Positions 1 through 5,174 of a DNA stretch of 12,376 nucleotides are shown in pieces. The stretch lies in assembly GCA_050694015.1 (NCBI GenBank), contig JBOGWY010000022.1, forward strand, positions 1 through 12,376. The letters are read 5' to 3'. The first letter of the stretch is position 1; the number at the start of each line of letters is the position of its first letter. The position numbers and the translations under genes were made by a program. The stretch comes from JBOGWY01 sp050694015. Lineage in GTDB: Bacteria > Actinomycetota > CADDZG01 > WHSQ01. The notes beneath the pieces were generated by a model. The model was given only the letters and a program-made list of their open reading frames with translations, made no database searches and had not been told where the DNA came from.

Positions 1-1341
1 CACGCGGGGGAACGCCTTGGCGACGACGTCGATCTCTTCCGCCGGCATGCCGAGGGCCTTGCCGGCCTCCCGGATCGCCATTCGGGCCCGGAACGTGTCG
101 ACCATGCAACAGATCGCGGTCTGCTCGGAGCCGTAGGCGTCGAGGATGTATCGCAGCACGTCCTCGCGGCGGTGCGACTCGACGTCGACGTCGATGTCGG
201 GGATCTCCTCGCGGCGCAGGTTCATGAACCGCTCGAAGAGAAGGTCGTAGCGGACGGGGTCAACGTCGGAGATGCCGAGCACGTAGCAAACCAGCGAACC
301 GGCCGCACTCCCCCGGCACGCGCAGCGCACACCCAGGACGTGGCGCGTGTGATCGACGATGTCGGAGACCAGCAGGAAGAACGCGGCGAAACCGAGTTTG
401 TTGATGAGGCGGAGCTCGTGCTGGAGCCGGTCGTCGACCTCGCGCGTGACCTTGCCGTAGCGGCGGTGCACTCCTTCGAAGCACCGGCGTGCCAGCAGCC
501 CCGTCGGCGTCTCGCCCTTCGGGATGGGTACGTCGGGAAAGTGATAGACGCCGAGATCGAGATCGAAACTGCACTCGTCGGCGATGTGCCGGGTCTCGTC
601 GATCGCGTCGGGCGCATCTTCGAACAACGACAGCATCTCGTTGGAAGCCTTGAAGTAGTACTCGGAGTTGCTGCGCTGCGCTTGCGTCTTCGAGAGCGGA
701 ACGATGTCGCGGATCGCGTTGAGGAGCTCATGGGTGCCGGCATCTCTCGGCGTCGCGTAATGAACGTCGTTGGTCGCAACGGCGGGGATGTCGGTGTCCT
801 TGGCGATGCGGAGGAGACGATCTCTCAGTGTGCGACTTCCGTAGCTGCGGTGATCGAAGACCTCGAGGCGATAACCGTCACCGATCGCGTTGCGCCAGCG
901 CTCGGCGGTCGCGATCGCCTCGGGGAGCGCTCCCGCTGCGGCGAGCCGCGCCACCGGCCCTTTCTCGCATCCGGACAGGATGAAGAGTCCCTCGGCGCGC
1001 TCGGCTATGGCTTCGAGCGTGGTGCCGGGCTTGCCGCGCTCGTTGCCTAGATGGGAAGCCGAGATGAGCCGGCACAGGTTGCCGTAGCCGATTCCATCTC
1101 GCGCGAGCGCGGTGACGTGGCTGCCGTCGGTGAGTGTGAGCTCGGCCCCGTAGATCGGCTTGACTCCCGCGTCGCGGCATCCTCGTGCGAACCGGACCGC
1201 GCCGGTGAGCGCGTCGTGGTCGGTCATCGCGACCGCGTCGTAGCCGAGGGCAGCCGCGACGTGCGGGAGGGCCTCGGCGGGGATGGCTCCGTCGCGCAGC
1301 GACCACGTCGTGTGGCAGTGGAGATGGACGAACGCGCTCAC
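1..1341 (-). CDS. dnaE2: DnaE2/ImuC-like error-prone DNA polymerase III alpha subunit, N-terminal 447 residues (partial)
   Basis: C-family replicative-type polymerase; members of the DnaE2/ImuC branch carry out translesion synthesis after DNA damage. The GTG at 1341 is the only start, because a TAG lies five codons upstream, and AAGG sits 8 nt before it. The frame is open to the window edge, so the C-terminal half is missing. Seen: PHP domain with HLHCHT (residues 6-11) and TDHD (40-43); GLFILSGCEK; VATNDVHYAT; RCACRGSAAGSLVCY; and the catalytic motif PDIDVD (381-386), whose D382 and D384 match E. coli DnaE D401/D403. The RGSAA-VCY and PDIDVDVESHRRED strings resemble DnaE2 more than housekeeping DnaE1. 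The third catalytic Asp lies outside the window. It is the last visible gene of a minus-strand cluster headed by a LexA-operated promoter, which supports the DnaE2 reading. DnaE family is nearly certain; the subtype is likely. Confidence 0.9.
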   Translation of the reverse strand, partial: MSAFVHLHCHTTWSLRDGAIPAEALPHVAAALGYDAVAMTDHDALTGAVRFARGCRDAGVKPIYGAELTLTDGSHVTALARDGIGYGNLCRLISASHLGNERGKPGTTLEAIAERAEGLFILSGCEKGPVARLAAAGALPEAIATAERWRNAIGDGYRLEVFDHRSYGSRTLRDRLLRIAKDTDIPAVATNDVHYATPRDAGTHELLNAIRDIVPLSKTQAQRSNSEYYFKASNEMLSLFEDAPDAIDETRHIADECSFDLDLGVYHFPDVPIPKGETPTGLLARRCFEGVHRRYGKVTREVDDRLQHELRLINKLGFAAFFLLVSDIVDHTRHVLGVRCACRGSAAGSLVCYVLGISDVDPVRYDLLFERFMNLRREEIPDIDVDVESHRREDVLRYILDAYGSEQTAICCMVDTFRARMAIREAGKALGMPAEEIDVVAKAFPRV

Positions 1342-1353
1342 GCGCGCCGCCTT

Positions 1354-1396
1354 CTAGTCGTCCTTATGGGCGTGTGGCACCCATCAGTACGACTAG
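1354..1396 (-). promoter_or_regulatory. Two-part hairpin between the thioesterase and dnaE2 genes
   Basis: Perfect 8-bp outer arms (1354-1361 and 1389-1396, CTAGTCGT/ACGACTAG) enclose a 4x4 internal loop and a 5-bp inner stem (1366-1370 with 1380-1384) with a 9-nt loop. It fills most of the 61-nt gap, and the dnaE2 ribosome site follows directly. There is no T-run after it, so it is not a textbook terminator. It could trim, stabilise or partly terminate the transcript, or be a protein site. Confidence 0.5.
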
Positions 1397-1402
1397 ATGG
1401 GG

Positions 1403-1825
1403 TTAGGGGGCGGGAGCCGCGACCTCCGTGCCACTCACTTTGGCGAGGAGCGTGCCGTCCTCGTCCGTCACCTCGGCTTCGACGAAGAGCAGCGTCTTGC
1501 CCGGCTTGAGTACGCGACCGGTGCACGTGACCGTCGTCCCGGCGCGGACCGGGCGCAGGAACGAGACCTTCATCTCGGCGAGCGCGGGATACATCTCCTT
1601 GGGGAGGTGCGCCGCGCAGGTCGCACCGAGCGTCGCATCGATGAAGGCAGCCAGCACTCCGCCCTGGAGGTTGCCGGCGGAGTTCACGAACCGCTCCGGC
1701 ACCTTCCAGCGAAAGCTGATGCCGTCGGCCGGAGTGTCGGTGGGGACGACCTCGAAGCCGAAGGCCTCGTTGGCCGGGATCGTGAAGTCCCCCGCGAGGT
1801 ACGCGTCCCACCGTGTTCTCGTCAC
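1403..1825 (-). CDS. PaaI-like hotdog-fold thioesterase
   Basis: Hotdog-fold protein of the PaaI/YdiI-like acyl-CoA thioesterase superfamily, 140 residues, the usual length. Such enzymes hydrolyse acyl- or aryl-CoA thioesters in the cytoplasm; the substrate here is unknown. Seen: NLQGGVLAAFIDATLG at about residues 52-67, the HGG-like catalytic helix with Gln in place of His and D63 as the probable catalytic acid/base, followed by a KVSFLRPVRAGTTV beta-strand block typical of the family. The frame extends upstream to a TTG at 1939, but GTG 1825 gives the family-length product and has a TATCGT -10-like box 7 nt before it (GTG 1834 is the alternative). It lies between a DUF6504-like gene and dnaE2 on the same strand, with a 126-nt gap upstream and 61 nt downstream. 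A role in the SOS response is not evident; it may be a passenger with its own promoter. Confidence 0.85.
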   Translation of the reverse strand: MTRTRWDAYLAGDFTIPANEAFGFEVVPTDTPADGISFRWKVPERFVNSAGNLQGGVLAAFIDATLGATCAAHLPKEMYPALAEMKVSFLRPVRAGTTVTCTGRVLKPGKTLLFVEAEVTDEDGTLLAKVSGTEVAAPAP

Positions 1826-1832
1826 GGCGCGC

Positions 1833-1838
1833 ACGATA
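1833..1838 (-). promoter_or_regulatory. Candidate leaderless -10 box of the thioesterase gene
   Basis: On the minus strand TATCGT ends 7 nt before the GTG at 1825, the spacing expected when transcription starts at or next to the start codon. No clear -35 was seen. It helps choose the GTG 1825 start. Confidence 0.45.
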
Positions 1839-1951
1839 TCCGTGAACCGCGCGTGCCAGAGCGGCCTCGCGACGGCTAGAGCAAACGTTCCGCCCGCCCG
1901 CCCAAAACCGTCTGACGTGCGTGCCCCTCGACTCCGCAAAGTTCGGCGGGG

Positions 1952-2266
1952 TCAGTCCCATAGGCGGGCCATGCGCCAGGTGTCGTTGAGCCGGTCCCGG
2001 TAGATGTCGTAGACCGCCGAGCAACTGATCAGGAACCCGTCGGCGTCGAGCTCGCCGGACGCGGTCGCTCCCGCGGGCCGGGCGAGGACCCGGTGGTACT
2101 CCCGCTCGCGAGCCTGGGCTCCGTTCCACCACTCGCCCGCCTCCCGCCACGACGAGAGCCGTTCGTCGATCTCGTAGCGACGGCCGCGCCACGAGAAGGT
2201 GTACGGCGCGCCCGGATCGATCGGGTCGGGCGTCACCTCGATGGCCTCGTCGTAGCGCTTCGTCAA
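1952..2266 (-). CDS. DUF6504-like small protein
   Basis: 104-residue soluble protein. It begins TKRYDEAIEV, then FSWRGRRYEIDE (about residues 24-35), a WREAGEWWN tryptophan cluster (about 40-48), EREYHRVLA and a C-terminal TWRMARLWD. From memory this matches the actinobacterial DUF6504 family, whose members tend to sit next to dnaE2 or imuB genes; that link is recalled, not checked here. The biochemical function is unknown. TTG 2266 is the only available start, since an in-frame TGA lies five codons upstream; a purine-rich GAGAGGG abuts it with very short spacing. It is the first gene after a promoter overlapped by a LexA palindrome and so heads the probable damage-inducible unit leading to dnaE2. 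The aromatic, basic composition would suit nucleic-acid or polymerase contact, which is only an inference. Confidence 0.75.
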   Translation of the reverse strand: MTKRYDEAIEVTPDPIDPGAPYTFSWRGRRYEIDERLSSWREAGEWWNGAQAREREYHRVLARPAGATASGELDADGFLISCSAVYDIYRDRLNDTWRMARLWD

Positions 2267-2289
2267 CCCTCTCTTGCCTCAGACGAACG

Positions 2290-2402
2290 GGGACCCGATC
2301 GGCCTGGCCCGGGAGACCAGACCCATCGGGTCCCGGATTCAATACGTTCGGGATCGGGAGCTGGGGCCGGGGAACCCCATAACCGGCACGGGGAGAGCCG
2401 GT
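2290..2402 (-). promoter_or_regulatory. Structured 5' leader of the SOS transcript (two hairpins)
   Basis: Between the predicted transcription start near 2420 and the TTG at 2266 lie about 150 nt. They contain a perfect 6-bp stem (2382-2387 with 2397-2402, 9-nt loop) and a perfect 10-bp GC-rich stem (2290-2299 with 2325-2334, GGGACCCGAT/ATCGGGTCCC) whose loop may hold a small CTGG/CCAG stem. The larger hairpin ends 23 nt before the start codon. I see no open frame or known riboswitch in it. Confidence 0.45.
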
Positions 2403-2412
2403 GTCCCGATAG

Positions 2413-2426
2413 CGAACGTACGTTCG
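2413..2426. promoter_or_regulatory. LexA operator (SOS box)
   Basis: CGAACGTACGTTCG is a perfect 14-bp palindrome matching the Gram-positive/actinobacterial LexA consensus GAAC-N4-GTTC. It begins directly after the minus-strand -10 box and covers the expected transcription start, where a bound repressor would block initiation. It lies about 147 nt from the DUF6504-like gene and 102 nt from the divergent methyltransferase. Confidence 0.85.
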
Positions 2427-2455
2427 ATAGTAGGCCTCCGGGGCCGGCGAGTCAA
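2427..2455 (-). promoter_or_regulatory. Promoter of the DUF6504 / thioesterase / dnaE2 cluster
   Basis: On the minus strand, -35 TTGACT (2450-2455), a 17-nt spacer and -10 TACTAT (2427-2432). The -35 matches the sigma-70 consensus at 5 of 6 positions and the -10 at 4 of 6. The LexA palindrome follows at once. The arrangement fixes the direction of SOS control toward the polymerase genes. Confidence 0.75.
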
Positions 2456-2514
2456 GTCATCGGCTCGGGAGCCTCACGACCGTCCGACGCTCCTATCCGC
2501 CCGCCTGAGCAAGT

Positions 2515-2520
2515 GATAGT
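2515..2520 (+). promoter_or_regulatory. Candidate leaderless -10 box of the methyltransferase gene
   Basis: GATAGT ends 8 nt before GTG 2529. No ribosome-binding site precedes any of the possible starts (TTG 2520, GTG 2529, ATG 2538), so a near-leaderless message starting at the GTG is the simplest reading. No good -35 was seen. Confidence 0.35.
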
Positions 2521-2528
2521 TGTTAGTC

Positions 2529-3341
2529 GTGACCTCGATGATCGGCGACACGGAGCGCAAGCGAACCGTCGCCGAGGTCTTCGATCGGGCCGCCCCGACC
2601 TACGACAGCGTGGCCGGTTCCTATTTCTCGTACTTCGGCCCCCGCATCGCCGCCGCTGCCGCCATCCCACCGGGCAGCACCGTGCTCGATGTCGCCTGTG
2701 GCAAAGGTGCCGTCCTCCTCCCGGCGGCGGAGAACGGCGCCGCTATCGCGCTGGGCACGGACATATCCCTCGAGATGGTGCGGTCGGCCCGATCCCGGGC
2801 CGAGGAACGCGGGGTCGACAACGTCTGCACCGTCGTCATGGATGGCGATCGCCTCGCACTCCCGTCGGGTTCGGTCGACGTTCTGACGTGTGCGTTCTCG
2901 CTCCACTTCTTCGCCGACATCCCCGCGCTGCTGTCGGAGTTCACGCGGGTGCTCCGCTCGGGCGGGACGATAGCGCTCAGCGAGTGGGGGGCCGAGGACG
3001 AACGCTGGCAGTGGGAATCCGATCTCATCGGTGCCCTGCCGGGCCGCGGTGTAACGACCGCCTCGTTCCAAGGAGCCGGTGACCTCGAGTCGTTGTCGGT
3101 GCAGACGGGCGTGATCGACGTGCGAACCGCCGTCGAAGAACTCGATGTTTATCTATCGAGCGAAGAGGAGTGGTGGACGTGGAAGTGGTCTTACAGTTTC
3201 CGCTACGTCCTCGAGCAGTTGGATGCACCGACGTTGGAACGTTTCAAGAAGGAGGCTTTCGCACGGGCGCGTGAGATGGACGATGGCGACGGTCTACCTC
3301 TTACGTTGCAAGCATTTATAGCTACGGGACGCAAACCATGA
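2529..3341 (+). CDS. Class I SAM-dependent methyltransferase (Methyltransf_11 type)
   Basis: 270-residue cytoplasmic methyltransferase using S-adenosylmethionine. Seen: an N-terminal helix FDRAAPTYDSVAGSYF (about 18-33) common in UbiE/BioC-like enzymes; motif I VLDVACGKG (52-60); an acidic end of strand beta-2 in ALGTDIS; motif II-like VMDGDRLALPSGSVDVLTCAFSLHFF; and a motif III-like region VLRSGGTIALSEWG. The C-terminal part is Trp-rich (EEEWWTWKWSYSF) and probably makes a substrate lid. The substrate cannot be told. Its stop overlaps the next start in ATGA (3338-3341), so translation is coupled to the selenoprotein-like gene, hinting at a shared pathway. The start is uncertain: GTG 2529 was chosen for the -10-like box ahead of it, ATG 2538 is possible. 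Confidence 0.85.
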   Translation: MTSMIGDTERKRTVAEVFDRAAPTYDSVAGSYFSYFGPRIAAAAAIPPGSTVLDVACGKGAVLLPAAENGAAIALGTDISLEMVRSARSRAEERGVDNVCTVVMDGDRLALPSGSVDVLTCAFSLHFFADIPALLSEFTRVLRSGGTIALSEWGAEDERWQWESDLIGALPGRGVTTASFQGAGDLESLSVQTGVIDVRTAVEELDVYLSSEEEWWTWKWSYSFRYVLEQLDAPTLERFKKEAFARAREMDDGDGLPLTLQAFIATGRKP

Positions 3342-4036
3342 TCGGTGTCATCGCCGACTACGACCCGGCGAACCGGACGCATGCAGCCACCGACGAGGCC
3401 CTGGCGTCGCTCCCCAACGGCATCCCGTTCGAGTGGATCGCGACCGACGACGCCACGCTGCCGGAGCGGCTCCCGGAACTGAGCGGGATCTTCATCGGGC
3501 CCGCGAGCCCGTACCGTGACATGGACGCGGCTATCGAGGCGGTTCGCTTCGCGCGCGAGCGAGGGGTGCCGCTCGTCGGCACCTGAGGCGGGTTCCAGCA
3601 CATCGTTCTCGAACATGTGCGTAACGTTCTCGGGTACCGAGACGCAGATCACGAAGAGAGCGCCCCCAACGCACCTCGCCTGGCCATCACTGCTCTGAGC
3701 TGCTCACTCGTCGGGCAGGAGCACGAGGTGCGGTTGCTCGAAGGCTCCCGCGCCCACGACGCTTACGGCACCAACAAGACGGTCGAGGATTACTTTTGCA
3801 GCTACGGAGTCAGTCCGGAGCTCGTGCCCGAGCTCGAGGCGACCGGACTGCAGGTCGCCGCGACCGATGCGGAAGGGGATATCCGTCTGATGGAGCGCCG
3901 CGACCACCCGTTCTTCGTCGGCACCCTGTTCATGCCGCAAACGCGCTCGACGAAAGAACGTCCGCACCCGATCTTGAGGGGATTTGCGAACGCGGTGGCT
4001 CAGAACGCGCGACGTTCTCTAGAGAATTCGCGCTGA
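3338..4036 (+). CDS. CTP-synthase C-terminal-region-related selenoprotein (class I glutamine amidotransferase-like)
   Basis: 232-residue glutaminase-like domain resembling the amidotransferase half of CTP synthase. The coding region continues through an in-frame TGA at 3584-3586. VPLVGT and GGFQHIVLE flank it, exactly where the nucleophile Cys of the GTCGGFQH elbow belongs, so residue 83 is most likely selenocysteine. The downstream part stays conserved in the same frame (IFIGPASPYRDMD before; DHPFFVGTLFMPQ and ERPHPILRGF after, aligning with the end of PyrG), and a SECIS-like hairpin follows the TGA. From memory, a family of this name with optional Sec is known. Odd: the HxE of the triad (FHPE in PyrG) is FMPQ here (M199, Q201), so ordinary glutaminase chemistry is doubtful. 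ATG 3338 overlaps the methyltransferase stop. The function is unknown; a nonsense-mutated Cys gene is the alternative. Confidence 0.82.
3598..3620 (+). promoter_or_regulatory. Bacterial SECIS-like hairpin
   Basis: Perfect 6-bp stem GCACAT/ATGTGC (3598-3603 with 3615-3620), a single bulged C (3604), then GTT/AAC with a CTCG loop (3608-3611). The hairpin starts 12 nt after the TGA and its apex is 22-25 nt after it, within the 16-37 nt range described for bacterial SECIS elements that bind SelB. It lies wholly inside the coding region, as in other bacterial selenoprotein genes. Confidence 0.65.
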
Positions 4037-4064
4037 GAGCGAAATGGCTACAGAAGGTCGAGTT

Positions 4065-4594
4065 CTAGCGGGCTTTCCATTCGCTGCGGAGGATGCCCAT
4101 CATCAGGCTGTCCTCGTAGCGCCCGTTGACCCACGCTTGCTGGCGTAGTCGGCCCTCTTCCACGAAACCCGCCTTCTGGTACGCGCCTACGGCTCTCTCG
4201 TCGTCGGCCAGGACCTCCAGATAGACCTTGTTCATGTTCAGGTGGGTGAACGCGTAGTCCACGAGGGTCCGGACCGTGTCCTGTCCGTAGCCTTGCCCCA
4301 GTAGTCACGGCCGAGTCCGATCCCGAGCTCACACAACCGCCGGAAGTGATCGATCTGGTGCAGCCCGGCGGCGCCGATCACGACACCGTCCACCTCGATC
4401 GCGAAGAACGCCGAGGTGGGATTCTTCTCCTCTAGTTGCTCTTCGAACTCTGCTTCCGCTTGGGCGAGCGACTGCGGCTGCGGCGGGTCGTTGTCGAGGA
4501 GGTACTTCGTTTCGAGGTCCTCCATCAGCTCGTAGAGACGCCGGACGTCCTCACGCTGTATCGCACGCAGGACGACCCGGTCTCCTTCGAGCAT
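4065..4594 (-). pseudogene. GNAT (RimJ/RimL-type) N-acetyltransferase, frameshifted
   Basis: Would transfer an acetyl group from acetyl-CoA to an amine, as RimJ/RimL-like proteins do to N-termini or small amines. The start is ATG 4594 (MLEGDRVVLRAI), with AGGAG very close to it. The first part runs to GLGRDYWGK in one frame. The acetyl-CoA-binding half, restored as GYGQDTVRTLVDYAFTHLN, continues one frame away to the stop at 4065 (LRSEWKAR). The break is near 4289-4292, where one G is missing on the minus strand (AAGGCTAC instead of AAGGGCTAC). All family landmarks are present on both sides: FFAIEVDGVVIGAAGLH, the Q/RxxGxG/A region at the break, and NKVYLEVLADDERAVGAYQKAGF. With one inserted base the product would be about 176 residues, normal for the family. 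A homopolymer sequencing error is as likely as a true recent lesion. Confidence 0.8.
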
Positions 4595-4639
4595 GCTCCT
4601 AGCCTCGCACCAGTTGTCTCGGCGTGCTCCTAGCCTCGC
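4594..4639. repeat. 15-bp direct repeat spanning the GNAT ribosome site
   Basis: TGCTCCTAGCCTCGC occurs at 4594-4608 and again at 4625-4639, 31 nt apart. On the minus strand each copy carries an AGGAG core. Allowing one mismatch, the match extends over the start codon (ATG in one copy, ACG in the other). The intervening bases are not repeated. Confidence 0.7.
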
Positions 4640-4714
4640 GCGCGGGCCTTCCTCGAGGAGATTGCACTCGTAGGGGGAGGCGCCGTGGTCAAATGCCCGC
4701 GAAAGGAGGCACGC

Positions 4715-5173
4715 ATGAGTTACGAGATCTTCCTGGCGTTGCACATCCTCGGGGCCATCGTGTGGATCGGCGGTGGCGTCACGATGGCCGTCCTGACGGA
4801 GCGCGCGCGGCGCGCGAACGACACAGCGCGGGTCGTGTCCTTGGTCGATGACTCGGAATGGATGGGGATGCGCTTCTTCTTCCCGGCCTCGCTGGTGCTT
4901 CTCGTCGCGGGGATCCTGCTCGTCATCATCGGGCAATGGCCGTGGTCGACACCGTGGGTCGTGATCGGGATCGCCGGTTTCGTCGCCAGCGCGGTGCTGG
5001 GCTCGGCGTTCGTCAGCAAGACGGCGAAGCAGGTGCACGAGTTGATCGGACAACGTGGCACCGACGATCCGGACGTGAGGTCGGGGCTCGACCGCCTGGT
5101 TCTGTTGAGCCGCGTCGATCTCGTGATCTTGCTACTCGTCGTGCTCGATATGACCCTCAAGCCGGGGACCTGA
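4715..5173 (+). CDS. DUF2269-like integral membrane protein
   Basis: 152-residue inner-membrane protein with four predicted membrane segments: about 5-27 (FLALHILGAIVWIGGGVTM), 53-73 (FFFPASLVLLVAGILLVII), 79-99 (PWVVIGIAGFVASAVLGSAF) and 128-146 (LLSRVDLVILLLVVLDM). The HILGAIVWIGGG start and the closing VDLVILLLVVLDMTLKP are typical of the DUF2269 family, which has no proven function. The start is fixed by a strong AAAGGAGG 6 nt before ATG 4715. It is transcribed away from the GNAT gene and converges on the threonine-synthase-like gene with only one base between the two stop codons. A 10-bp palindrome (TCCTCGAGGA, 4650-4659) lies in the divergent gap and could be an operator, weakly supported. 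Confidence 0.85.
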   Translation: MSYEIFLALHILGAIVWIGGGVTMAVLTERARRANDTARVVSLVDDSEWMGMRFFFPASLVLLVAGILLVIIGQWPWSTPWVVIGIAGFVASAVLGSAFVSKTAKQVHELIGQRGTDDPDVRSGLDRLVLLSRVDLVILLLVVLDMTLKPGT

Positions 5174-5174
5174 G

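Noticed and set aside
172..1050. Long open frame on the plus strand opposite dnaE2
   Set aside because: It is the complement of a clear DnaE-family reading frame and its product has low-complexity Val/Asp/Arg composition with no family features.
2289..2334. Inverted repeat as ends of a mobile element
   Set aside because: No target duplication flanks it and its position in the leader of the SOS transcript fits RNA structure better.
3584..3586. TGA read as the true end of an 82-residue protein, with a separate gene starting at 3617
   Set aside because: The family sequence continues without loss in the same frame on both sides of the TGA, at the codon where Cys is expected, and a SECIS-like stem follows.
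3598..3620. Hairpin as an intrinsic terminator
   Set aside because: No T-run follows and it lies inside a conserved coding region with correct SECIS spacing.
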